Source: Mesorhabditis belari
Lineage: Eukaryota; Nematoda; Chromadorea; Rhabditida; Rhabditidae
Direction of reading: 5' to 3'
DNA length: 64,000 bases
NCBI GenBank assembly: GCA_958450365.1
Contig: CAUEEP010000903.1
Span: 620,001-684,000, forward strand
Below the pieces are notes generated by a model. It worked only from the letters and a program-made list of their open reading frames with translations. It made no database searches and was not told the origin of the DNA. The position numbers were made by a program, and so were the translations under genes. This document shows positions 34,400-45,592 of this stretch, piece after piece. Within the stretch, counting starts at the first letter, position 1. Every line of letters begins with the position of its first letter.

Positions 34400-36560
34400 T
34401 CCACATTTAGAAATTTAGAAAATTTCCTGTCAGCCAACAGCTTAGAAATTTTAAACAAATTCCCTACTTTCAGGCAAGGTTCGCATATTTTTACCTAGTT
34501 TTAACCGATTCCCCTCATTTAATTTCGAGTTTTCGAGATGTATTCGTCGATTCGGAATTTGGAGTTTATGAGTGACTTTCTCTCCGAAAATCTTCGATCA
34601 GGTAAGAAAATTAATATTCCCGGATCGTTGAGCAAGTTTTATGAGAGGTTTTCAAAAAACCAGTTACAAACAATTGTCTTCAACTATTATAAAATGTTAG
34701 ATCCAGAATTCGACGAGCTTTAGAATCGTTTCGGTTCGTTCTTGATTGTGGCATTCCGAGTCGGGCAAAAACTGTCTCCTCCAATTTTCAACATGCAATT
34801 TTAAGCGAAGAAATCAAGAAGATAAAAGCCTTTTGCAAGGTTTGAGTGGGGATTCAACAGATTGAGAATGATTCAAGTGAAGGAGAAATCTTGTCGTTGC
34901 TAATTGCGATGAGGAACACCAAATTATTCTGGACCGACACCAATGAAATTGAACGTTCTTTGAACATTCTTTGGAAGCAAAGGCCAATTTTCAAGAAAAA
35001 ACTCGATTTGAATCGTTTTCTTTACTTTGCCCGATATTGGCTTAAAGAAATTGAGTAAACTTAAAGAATTTAAACTCCACCTATTCAAAGCGTATCAATT
35101 CTTTTGTTGACGAACTCGGTTCAAGCGTTGAAGCCTCAGAAATGGCAAGGAGGGTGTTACGCTCGTTGAAAGATGAAGGTGAGTATTCAAAGTTAAATAA
35201 TAAAACAAACTTAAAACTTTTAGAATATAAATGGAATGCGGAGATTATTGAAGTTATTTACACAAAAGTTCGGCTTATTCTGGAAAAAGGTGAAGTCATC
35301 ACGGAAATCCGAAAGCATCGATATTTATTCATTTATTTATTTCCAATGCATAGTTAATTCAAACATCTTTCTATCAATCTGAGGAAACTTTTTTTTTTCT
35401 TTGTGTGCAGAAAAGTGGCTCTTTTCTCCGAAATGTCTGCGCAAATGTGACGATCAGTTGCACCAACGAGGGATTCGAGATCGCCATAAATATAGAGTGA
35501 AATCTTTCAGATTTTCAAGGAGACTTTGCAACAAGTGCTGGGGAACAACGAGGATCTCCGACATTTGGATCGAAAATTCAAGTTGAGCGGGGATGCGGGC
35601 GGCTTAATAAAAATTGAAGTCACAAATTCGACGAGGTTTTTCGGGGACTCGATCGAAACAGCTTCCTTATCTCCCAATATTCCCCAGGACCCTCGAGGAA
35701 ACTCGATGTTTGTTCTTTCAATTGCTCGGCGAGGTGAGCAGCGCCTGAAATCGCAAATATCAACAATATGATATCAAGGATCATTCAATCATAATTAATG
35801 CAGTCCTTGGGTTGTTCCGAGGTTGGCGATTTCAGCTATATTTTCAGATAAAAAATTTCTACGAATTTATCGGCCAGCCTAATATTTTATCTATTTTATT
35901 CATTTATCTATTTTTTCCTTTTCTATTCGGAACTCTGCCAATTGAAGGAGGAACATCCACAACGAGAATTCCTCATCTCCACTGAAATCCAGCCCCATCA
36001 AACGAAATCAAAAAATAATGAGTCAAGCATAGTGACAACAGTGGCTAAAGGCCTTTATAATAGAGATCAACGAGAATCGACTTTAGTTTAAATCAAAGAA
36101 CTATCAGTCAAACAAATTACTTTTCACAAAGAGCCTGCCATTTCGAAAATGACTGAAAAAGGCATTACTGTGGGGAATAATAAAAGTTCTCTAACCCTGG
36201 TAGTCTGAATATTGGTAAATTATTGAGGAAATCCGAGTGTCCTCATTCTATTTCTTGCCCCAAATCATTGTTGCTCGGTAGCAACTTTCGTTTTCGGTTT
36301 TTGCTGAAATTAATATTGATTGTTTTTGGTTGACAACTGATCACTAAACGAATCGGGCTTTCCCCTCCTTTCTCTTCAATTTCCGTGATAAGAAATCCCT
36401 ATTTTGCTTGGCAAAAAATTCCCTGTTTACTTTTGTCTTTTCTCATCAGTTCTGCTTCTTTAGTAGCCTTTTCCTTTAATTTTCACTTGTTCTTCGAGAA
36501 AATTCAGTCATTTTGTAGTCTAATCGTAGTAGTCTAATCCAGTCTAATCCAATCGTCTAG
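34400..36560. other. Unassigned exons; duplicated exon 35104-35180
   Basis: Plus-strand frames at 34538-34723 and 34846-35058 (ends RFLYFARYWLKEIE) look protein-like but match nothing I recognise. The exon-like piece 35104-35180 (FVDELGSSVEASEMAR, donor GTGAG) has a diverged copy on the minus strand near 52165-52240 (IVDELGSGNKVSKMAR), showing a small duplicated gene fragment. Another open stretch is 35526-35771 (NNEDLRHLDRKF). From about 35990 the CTLD 5'-flank repeat begins. Confidence 0.35.
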
Positions 36561-36568
36561 CAACCGAA

Positions 36569-38484
36569 ATGGACGATCTGAAAAAAATCGCCCAACTCGA
36601 AGCAGATTTGTGGGTTTTTCGCCAAATCTTTGCTTCTATCAAAAACAGGCTTTAATTTAATCGAAGAGTTTAGGGAAGAAATGAAAAAGGACCAAGACGT
36701 CGAGATGATTCGATTGACAGCAAAAATGGTTAAAATCCAGGCGAAATTGAAAATCGTGAAGTTGGAGGCTGATTTGGTTGACGGAAGGGAGAGAAATCGA
36801 GAATTGGAAAGGAAAATCGCCGAGGCGAAAAGGTAGAACGACGATCTCGAAGAACAATTGTACTAATTTCGTAATTTCCTTTCGACAGGCTCAACATAAA
36901 ACATAAATGTCTTCTTTTAGAAGCGACCAAAATCTGGAAGTGAGAGAAGGAAAGGCCAACAACATTGGAGATCTCGAAGGGAAAATCAACGCGTTGCAGA
37001 GCAAAATCTCGGGCCTCGAGACCCAAATGTGAGTTTATATGGTATCTCTTCTCGACTGAGACCTGACAAAACAGTTTCTTCACTCCCAAAACACCCAATC
37101 CACTCAATTCCTCTCTAGACAATTTGAAAGAATCAAAACGGCCAAAAGTTGCAGGCAGATCTATGCGTTTTAAGGAAAAGAAATCAGTATTTGCTTACAA
37201 AATCTGGAGTAAAGTTTTTCGAAGAAATTCAGAAATCGAACGAGGACTTGCTTGGAATTGGATACTGGATGGTCGTATTTGGCAAAAACCGCTTCTTGGT
37301 ACAAGGTTTGGTGAATGTTGTGAACTAGGATTATCTTCATCTCAAGGTTATCAATCAAGAAATGACAATTGATGAAGCCGAGGCATATTGTGCGAGTCGA
37401 AAGATCCATTTAGTCTCCATTCGCAGTCAGGAAGAGCAGGATTTTGTTTGGGAACTCGGTAAGAAATCGAAATGATTAAATTCTGAAAATTCATGATTTT
37501 TGTAGAAATTTATGCTTTATAAACCAAAAACAATCGATATTTATTTCAGCGAAAACTGTTCAGTCGCTTCTGGGTTGGGGCTTCTGGATCGGACTGAAGG
37601 TTGAATTATTTTTATGGAAAGACATAAATAAATAAAAAGTAATGATTCTTTCAGCCATTTTAGGAAGAATCTTTGTCAAGAAATGATTTGTTTGATTAGT
37701 AGTTCTTTGATAGAAACAATGTTTTCAATTGGGAAACTAGAATAATTTCAATAATAAGAAAGGAAAGTCGGATCGAAATATCAATGTCTAAACATAGAAA
37801 TTTCTTTATTCAGAGAAATCCGAACAAAGGCAATGCTTTTGAATGGACGGATGGAAGTTCGGTGGGTTTCACGAATTGGATGGTGGGAGAGCCGGATTCG
37901 AATACCCACGCTGCGGTGAGATTTTCAACGTGAAATCATCAATATTTATTCCAATTTGCAATGCATAATTAATCCAAAAGTATTTGGATCAATCTTAGGA
38001 GATTTATTTGTGTAAAATAACGGAGAATGTTTTGTCAAAGGATTTTCATCAGAAACTAGAATAATTTCAATAATAAGAAAGGAAAATCGGATCGAAATAT
38101 CAATGTCTAAACATAAAAATTTCTTTATTCAGGGAAATCCGAACAAAGGAAATGCTTTTGAATCGACGGATGAAAGTTCGATAGATTTCGGAAAGGGTTG
38201 GATATCGGTATCCCTGGAATACAGGCACGCCTATGTGAGATTTTCAGTGTGAAATCATCGATATTGATTCCAATTTCCAATGCATAATTAATCCAAAAAT
38301 ATTTCGATCAATTTGAGGAAATTTCTTTGTGTAAAATAACGCAAAGTGTTATATCAAAAGATTTCCATCAGAAATTAACTCATTTCAGCTTCGGGGCGAC
38401 GATGGGAAATGGCAGTTCATTCGTTCATTCGACAAAGACTTACAGCGTTGTTTTATCTGCAAAATGAGCTCTCAATTCTCTTAA
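36569..38484 (+). pseudogene. CTLD copy C12: pseudogene with duplicated internal exon
   Basis: Exons 36569-36609 (short MDDLKKIAQLEADL), 36674-36859, 36921-37028, about 37120-37165 (frame lost, donor degenerate), 37233-37305, 37347-37458, 37550-37599 (GWGFWIGLK), 37814-37915 (EWTDGSSVGFTNW, GEPDS), a second copy of that exon at 38133-38234 (Trp to Ser in EW) and 38389-38484 (RCFICKMSSQF). A TAG at 36834-36836 interrupts the main coil exon. The duplicated DGSS exon carries about 100 bp of its preceding intron and keeps good splice sites. Confidence 0.85.
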
Positions 38485-38758
38485 ATGCTTTTTGTTCTTT
38501 TCTGTGAATAAATAAATAAATCCCATCTTATTCAATCTTCTGAAAACACACGACTGCACATTATTCATTTCTTTATTTCTGAATTGTTTGTTCAAGAGCT
38601 CATATTAAAGAGTTTTCCCAAAAACCCATAATTCCGCCTGAAGCTGCCAGTATTTTGCTCTCTCGTCGCTCCTGAATAAACTATTAGAGAAACCTGTTGA
38701 ACATCAATGGACATCAGCATGAGGAAACCGACAATTCTTCGTGAAGGTCGCTCTTCTT

Positions 38759-39120
38759 TCAAATTCAAAAAATTCAAAATTCGTCGTCAAGGCATAAACA
38801 CGGCGACTACAAAATTCCTCCGCGACAACGCTCGACCCCACACGGCGAAGATCACTCAGCAGAAAATCGAGGAATTGGGCTGGGAAGTTCTGCCTCATCC
38901 GCCATATAGCCCGGACTTGGCCCCGTCCGACTACCACTTGTTTCGGTCGATGCAGCACTCTTTAGCAGAACAAAAATTCAAAAACCGCGAAGAAGTTGAA
39001 ATCTGGGTGTGCAACTTCTTCGAGTCGCAGTTGCCCGAGTTCTTCGAAAACGGCATCCATTCTCTGCGTGGAAGATGGCAAAGAGTCATTGATAATGATG
39101 GCGAATATCTTTTGGATTGA
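38759..39120 (+). pseudogene. Mariner transposase C-terminal fragment
   Basis: RDNARPHTAKITQQKIEELG, then WEVLPHPPYSPDLAPSDYHL and RGRWQRVIDNDGEYLLD with a stop. The spacing between the Asp of DNARP and that of PSD is 34 residues, matching the second and third residues of a DD34D mariner triad. The N-terminal half, including the first catalytic Asp, is absent. It is inserted in the 3' flank of CTLD copy C12. Confidence 0.85.
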
Positions 39121-39124
39121 GATT

Positions 39125-41000
39125 CTGTATTAGGATTTTTATAGTAAATTTTGTTTATGGTTCCAACGGAAGTTTTATCACCAACTGTAGTGATTATTGT
39201 TGGTTTAGATATAATCTTTATTACAGCAATAATATTTGGTTCAGTGGTTTGAGATTGGGAGAGTAGAGACTCCAAGGCACACCTCGGCAGCTCGTTCACA
39301 TTGCTTTTATACGGAACTCGGGCGTTCGTCTCGTCTTCCACACAATGGAGTTGAACGGATAGCGACGCAAATTAAATCTCACACAATAGGCGTTTGTCCA
39401 CATAGGTGTCTAGCTGGCCATTTCCATCCGTGGCGATCTCGATCACGAGATCGTCACGACACCAACCACCAAGCACCAACCTAATAATTTGCTACTTTTC
39501 TTGGTTGACTGAGTATTTAGCCCTTTTTTTGATTTCATTTTTGAACACATCAATTTCCTTTACGAGCTCCAAATGAGAAGAGGGCTCTCCAATTCCAAAT
39601 CTCGCCGCCATTTTATGGACTTCATTTGTTCTCCCATAAAGACCGCATTTCCGTATTTTTTGCTCCACGAAACAGTTTTTGAATCAAATTTCTTGATCAA
39701 CTTTTGAACTATTATGTTATTATTTATTTGTTATCATGATTATTTATTTATAAGTTTTTTCGTTTTCTTAGAGTTAGAAATATTCTCTCAATTTTACCAC
39801 CCTCAAAACACAAACTCTCAATTCGATTTCTTTCTAGCGTTCATTCTTTTTTGTTGATAGTTCGATGATTCTAATGCTTTCTTTTTAGGAAATGACGGTG
39901 TTCGAATCGCTCAATTGCATTCTCTACAAGCAACCGTGTATCTAGATTATCTAGATTTTAAAGCGTAAATAAAGTGGGGTTTTGTTTTATTTGCCAATCT
40001 CGAGTTGTTACTCGAGTTGTTAAACAATTTCCATCTCGAGGTCAGTTGGGTTGTAGGTTCGCCATTTCAAACAGCATAGAATTCAATTGTAGTAGGTTTT
40101 TTTTGAGGTTTTTTAATCACTTGTAAGATTTTTGTTCTCATTTTTTGACGTCTTTATGGGTTTCATTCTTCATGGAAATCTACGGGTAATTTACCATTGG
40201 AAAAGCTTTCTCACAGACACATTTGTTTGAGTCATAACTTTTTTGAGTCTGATTGAATTTAAATATTTTTTTAAATGATTTGAAATGATCGCAAAAAATT
40301 TCAAATATTCAACTGGTGACCTATTTTTATATGCCTATTTTTATTTTTTGTCTATTAGGCTGGCCGACTGGTTTGTAAATTTTTTATTAACTTTTAAAGT
40401 GTAATTTCTCAAAAACCCTAGCATCAATCTTTCTGAAAATCTAGAGAACATTAAGATTTTTGAAACGGTATCATTTATCAAATAAAGCCAATCGAAGTTA
40501 ATATTTCTTCAGAAGTTCTTAAGTCTGCTTCAATTATGACCGATTCACGCGAGAAATGTGAATCATTCACGTGTTTGACACTCTAAAGCATAACACATTT
40601 TTTCTTTAGACAAACGAAATCAACATTTGAATCATCCGCTGAGAATTGCTTGCCTCATTTGCGTAAATTCGGCACTCAAGTTAGGGTGAGTTGGGCGGTT
40701 TTAAAACAATTTCATTCTATTTATTTAGGAGCTGCTTCAAGCCTCAAAGAGTTTCCCGCTGTCAGAAAACCAGCAATGCAAAGTGATATGTAAAATCTTT
40801 GATTATCTTTTTAAAATTTTAAAAATGTTGTTATATCTTTATGTGAATACGTTAGTCAATTAATAACGAAGAAGAACTTTTAATAAGAACCAGCCGTAAC
40901 CCCCCCACTGACGCAAAGGGCCTTTAGAATAGGGTTGAAAGAACATCTAGCTACCTAATAAATAAAAGCTCATGGAAATTATAATTTCAAAGGCATTTAA
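39125..41000. other. Mostly unassigned; weak two-exon candidate at 40610-40800
   Basis: Very AT-rich. Exon-like 40610-40685 (TFESSAENCLPHLRKFG) ends in a strong donor AGG/GTGAGT and is followed by TTTATTTAG at 40728 and an in-phase stretch ELLQASKSFPLSENQQC. No signal peptide exon or clear end was found. A mariner-like TTAGGCTGGCCGA end near 40359 mirrors one ending near 35886. Confidence 0.3.
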
Positions 41001-41800
41001 AATTCAAAGACAAATCGACGAGTTGAGGGACGAGAAGAGCGACCTTCACAAAGAATTTTCAGTTTCCCCATGCTGATGTCCATTGATGTTCAACACCTTT
41101 ATCTAATAGTCTATTCAGGAGCGAGGAGAGAGCAAAATACTTGCAGCTTCAGGCGGAATTCTAGGTTTTTGGGAAAACTTTTTCTATAAGAGATTTTGAA
41201 CCAACAATTCAGAAAAAAGAAAAAGTTAATGTGCAGTTGTGTGTTTTCAGAAGAATGAATAAAATGGGATTTATTGGTTTTTGTTTATAGAAAGGAACAT
41301 AACGAATTCATCAGAATTGAGAGCTCCTTTTGCAGATAAAACGACGCTGAATGGTAGGAAGAAAGGCCCCCCCATTTCCCAGTACCGGTCCCTAGCTGAA
41401 ATGTGTTCATTTCTGATGGAAATCCTTTCATAAAACAATTCGGGTTATTTTAGGTTTTGAATAGTTTCTAGATTTGCATGGAAACTTGCTAAGGAATAGA
41501 AATATCATGGAAATTTTCAGGAAACGAATCACCCGAGACGATAGAGAGGTTTTTCTGGTAAGGTTTTCGACAGAGAAAGTCCAACATCTCACATGTTTAG
41601 GCAAAAAAGCCTTTAGACACTGTTAGAAATTGACTCTGTCTAGCCAGTCCATAACTTCCAAAAGAAGAGTGCACCAAGCTGTGAAAACTAGACCTTGCTG
41701 GGCTTAGTTTCAGTGTTGGCTTTGGTTTTAACAGCCAGCTTTCATCACGATTCATGCCAATTTCAAGATCAATGACAGGTTTTATAATAAAATTAGTCTA
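41000..41800. repeat. CTLD 3'-flank repeats: orphan coil exon (+), solitary terminal exon C13 (-), R1 repeat
   Basis: 41000-41060 is an orphan plus-strand coil exon (IQRQIDELRDEKSDLHKE). 41311-41395 is a minus-strand terminal CTLD exon whose frame is shifted before the FICK codons (C13). 41440-41800 is the longest copy of dispersed repeat R1. Confidence 0.65.
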
Positions 41801-42072
41801 TTTGAATTCCTGGATTCCTATTTGGATCTTTTTGGGTCGTTTTGGATCTATCTTTTGGATTAATCTTTTGGATTAATCCAAAAATATTTCGATCAATCTC
41901 AGCAGATTTCTTTTTGTGAAAGAAATCCCTATTTTGCATGGCAACAAATTTCTTTTTTGATTTTGTCTTCTCTCATCAATTCTGCCTCTTTAGTAGCTGT
42001 TTCCTTTAATTTTCGCTTGTTCTTCGAGAAAATTCAGTCATTTTGCAGGCATCCAATCGTCTAGCAACCGAA

Positions 42073-43825
42073 ATGGACAATCTCTCGAAGCCTCCTCCTC
42101 GATGTCTTCAGAGCATCTCCTCTCTTTCCAAGTCTCCAGAAATACCCGAAATGACTGAAGAATTGCCTGAAAAGAGTATCAAACGCATAGAAGAACCGGC
42201 CATCTCGTTGAAGAAAATCGCCCAACTCGAAGCCGATTTGTGGGTTTTTCGCCAAATCCTTGCTTCTATCAAAAACAGTCTTTAATTTAATCGAAGAGTT
42301 TAGGGAAGAAATGAAAAAGGACAAGGACGTCGAGATGAGTCGATGGACAACAAAAATCGCTCAAATCGAGGCGAATTTGAAAATCGCGAACTTGGAGGCC
42401 GATTTGGTTGACGAAAGGGAGAGAAATCGAGAATTGGAAAGCAAAATCGCCGAGACGAAAAGGAAGAACGACGATCTCGAGGCACAATTGTACTAATTTT
42501 GTAATTTCCTTTTAGACAGGCTCAACATAAAATATCGATAAAAATCGGACTTTTTTAGAGGCGACCCAAATACGGAAGTGAGAGACGGGAAAGCCAAGAT
42601 TGGAGAGCTCGAAGGGAAAATCAACGCGTTGCAGAACAAGAACTCTGGCTTTGAAACCCAAATGTGAGTTTATTTGGTATCTCTTGTCGACTGAAACTTG
42701 AGAAAAGAGTTTTTCCATTCCCAAAACACCCATCCCACTCAATTCCTCTCTAGATAACTTGAAAGGGAAAACAAAACGGCCGAAATGGTGAAGTTGCAGG
42801 CAGATTTGTGGCTTTTTTTTAAGGAAAATGATAGGGTATTTGTCTAAAGAATCTGGACTAATGTTTTCCGAAGAAATTCAGAAATCGAACCATGAATCTC
42901 TTGGATCTGTATCGGGATCGATGGTCGTATTTGGCAAAAACCGCTTCTTGGTTCAAGGTTTGGTGGATGTTGTAAACCAGGATTATCGCCATCTCAAGGT
43001 CTTCGCTCAATGGATGCTATTTGATGAAGCCGAGGCATATTGTGCGAGTCGAAAGAGCCATTTAGTCTCCATTCACAGTCAGGAAGAGAACGATTTTGTT
43101 TGGAGACTCGGTAAGAAATCGAAAGGATTCAGTTCTGAAAATTGATGATTTTCGTAGAGATTTCTGCTTCATAAACCCAAAACAATCGATATTTATTTCA
43201 GCAGAAAATGTTGATCTGGACGATGGATGGTCGTTCTGGATCGGACTGAAGGTTGAATTTTACTCATTGGAAGTAATGAATAGAAAGAAAGTAATAATTC
43301 TTTCAGGCATTTTAGGAAAGCTTTTTGTGACAAAAGATTCGTTTGACTGATAGTTCTTTGATGGAAATCTGAAATGATAGAGACTAATAGAAACCTGATT
43401 TGAATTGAAAAACTAGCATAGTTTTCAAATGGAAAAAAATTTGGTTGACACATCAATATTGAAACATAAAAATTTCTTTTTTCAGAGAAATCCGAAGAAA
43501 GGGAATGCTTTTGAATGGACGGATGGAAGTTCGGTGGATTTCACAAATTGGAGATCGGGACACCCGGGTTCGGACACCTACGCTTATGTGAGATTTTCAA
43601 CGTGAAATCATCAATATTTATTCCAATTTCCAAGGCATAATTAATCCAAAAATATTTGGATCGACCTGAGGAAATTTCTTTTGGTGAAATAACGCAAAGT
43701 GTTTTATCAAAGGATTTCCATCAGAAATGAACACATTTCAGCCTTGGAGCCCCGATGGGAAATGGTGCAGCTATCCTCCTATGTTTCTGTCTCGTTTGGT
43801 CTGCAAAAGGAGCTCTCAATTCTGA
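42073..43825 (+). pseudogene. CTLD copy C14: complete exon set with one nonsense codon
   Basis: Exons 42073-42239, 42304-42489, 42559-42663, 42754-42807, 42882-42957, 42999-43110, 43202-43251, 43486-43587 and 43742-43825. All phases and splice sites are those of C3, and the protein would be about 311 residues. The only lesion seen is in the small fourth coil exon: the Gln codon after the acceptor reads TAA (42755-42757), a C-to-T change relative to other copies. The CTLD keeps AEAYC, HLVSIHSQEEN, SFWIGLK, EWTDGSSVDFTNW and RLVCKRSSQF; the motif is HPGS instead of EPDS. If that 54-bp exon is skipped, which keeps phase, the rest is open, so the gene may still be active. Confidence 0.8.
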
Positions 43826-43947
43826 TGAATTCGTTATGTTCCTTTCTATAGACAAAAACCAATAAATGTCGTATGTTCTTTTCTGTGGACAAATATGAGT
43901 AAATCCCATCTTAATCAGTCTTCTGAAAACATACAACTGCACATTAG

Positions 43948-44850
43948 ACATCGGCGCGAAATAAGGCAAAAATGCGTTTTCTATAGGATTTTTCTGGGAG
44001 TACCTTTTTTAGATGCGGAAAATTGTGTTGATTCCGAATCTGAAGGAATTTTTCAAATCCCTCTGACAGAGGGATTTGAATTTTTAAACTTCGTTTTAGC
44101 GGTTTTTTGGTCATGTTGTATGGGAAATTTTGTGGTACCCTGCAGTTTGGAGCTTGTAACTCGACAACGAGGGTCTAGAACCAAAATCGAAGGGATAAGT
44201 TTTATTCTAGAGACTCTTACGAACATTTTGATGCAAAAACCATCAAATTTGCTCAACTCTACAAAAAGTTATAACATCTTTAAAGAAATTTTGCAAAATA
44301 CACTAAAAACATAAGGGGAAACCGTGGCCGAGTGGTCTAAGGCGCGCGACGTCAATCCCGCGCAAAAGTATGGGGTTGTTGGTTCGGCTCTTCCGCGCAC
44401 TTGAGCTATTATTTTGCATATTTCTTAATTGTTTTGAGTGAATACGATATATAGTTACATTGTTCTTTTAAACAAAACAATTGTGCAATAGAGAATTTTT
44501 TAAATTTTCTCATTTCTTTTTTAAAAAATGTTATAACTTTTTGTAGAGTTGAGCAAATTTGATGATTTTTGTATCAAAATGTTCGTAAGAGTCTCTAGAA
44601 TAAAAGTTATCTCTTTGTTTTTGGTTCTAGACCCTTGTTGTCGAGTTACGAACTCCAAACTGCAGGGTACCACAAAATTTCCCATACAAAATGACCAAAA
44701 AACCGCTAAAACTAAATTTAAAAAATTTCTGTCAGAGGGATTTGAAGAATTCCTTCAGATTCGAAATCAGCACAATTTTCCGCATCTAAAAAAGGTACTC
44801 CCAGAAAAATCCGATAGAAAACGCATTTTTGCCTTATTTCGCGCCGATGT
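43948..44850. mobile_element. Snap-back element, about 903 bp, with long inverted arms
   Basis: The left arm from 43948 (ACATCGGCGCGAAATAAGGC) and the right arm to 44850 are inverted complements over roughly 330 bp each; the outermost bases are perfect and the inner parts about 90% alike by eye. The 200-bp centre (about 44290-44525) contains a tRNA-like sequence. The long frames in each arm (43895-44314 and 44549-45031) are mirror images and not evidence for protein. It interrupts the flank of CTLD copy C14 at ACTGCACATTA. No other copy is seen here. Confidence 0.85.
44321..44400 (+). pseudogene. tRNA-like sequence (Leu/Ser class), probably non-functional
   Basis: TGGCCGAGTGGTCTAAGGC (from 44325) is a perfect class II tRNA D-arm and A box. 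GGTTCGGCTC (44381-44390) is a degraded B box (consensus GGTTCGANTCC). The acceptor and T stems do not pair convincingly, so it is not called a working tRNA. It lies in the loop between the inverted arms of the snap-back element and could act as an internal Pol III promoter. Confidence 0.6.
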
Positions 44851-45018
44851 TTGCCTTATTTCGCCGAGAAATGCGTTCTTGACCCACTGGCAAGATTTAG
44901 ATATCAAATCGAATCGCGCAAAAACACGGCAAGCACGGGGTCGATTCGGGATACTTCAAGAATGGCGACGTCTAAAGAAAGTGATTGATGATCATTGTTT
45001 GACAGCATCGCTCTTCAT

Positions 45019-45245
45019 TACGATCATTTAATAACTACCCACAATAATAAAGTTTTCGTTCCAGCCCACACTAGTTTTCTGCTTTTTCTGGTCTCCATGA
45101 TAACTTTGAGCCAGCCACGGAACGCCGAGCTTTCGATCTATGGCGTTGTTCTATTTAATTTGGACTAATAGGGACTCCTTTGATTGAAAAGAGAACTTTG
45201 TTAAACTCAAAGCGATTCTCTTCCTCTTCACTCGCTACTCGATTT
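45019..45245. mobile_element. Decayed arm and interior of the AGCACGAGTAGCGAG MITE family
   Basis: Matches the interior and right arm of the element at 4381-4786 (CATTTAATAACTNCNCACAA through GGGACTCCTTTGATTGAAAA and CTCTTCACTCGCTACTCG). The left arm is absent. Confidence 0.7.
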
Positions 45246-45592
45246 TCAGAGAAACCGATTTTCAGAGAAATCAAAGAGAAATTCGCTACACGTAATTCTC
45301 CGCAAACGTGGCCGAGAACATCACAAGGCAAATGAATGGGGAATTTTGAATGAAATCCATTTTGATTGTATTCCATATTCCATATCTAATAGTCTATTCA
45401 GGAGCGACGAGAGCGCGAAATCTTTGCAGCTTCAGGCGGAATTCTGGGTTTTTGGGAGAGCTTTTTATATAAGATTTTGAACAAAGAATTCAGAAATAAA
45501 GAAAAAGATAATGTGCAGTCGTGTGTTTTCAGAAGATTGAATAACATGGGATTTATTGGTATTTGTCCACAGAAAAGAACATCAAGAATTCA

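Noticed and set aside
35526..35771. SNARE-like segment (NNEDLRHLDRKF)
   Set aside because: Resemblance to the VAMP core is too short, and neither an upstream longin/coil region nor a membrane anchor is present.
38727..38760. Extension of the mariner frame to an ATG at 38707
   Set aside because: The sequence before about 38759 is the CTLD 3'-flank repeat with the antisense coil exon, so the ATG is accidental and the transposase is truncated.
44321..44400. Functional tRNA-Leu or tRNA-Ser gene
   Set aside because: Only the D-arm and A box are good; the B box is altered and the acceptor and T stems do not pair.
43895..45031. Two frames of 139 and 160 codons
   Set aside because: They are mirror-image readings of the inverted arms of the snap-back element, with no motif and no splice context.
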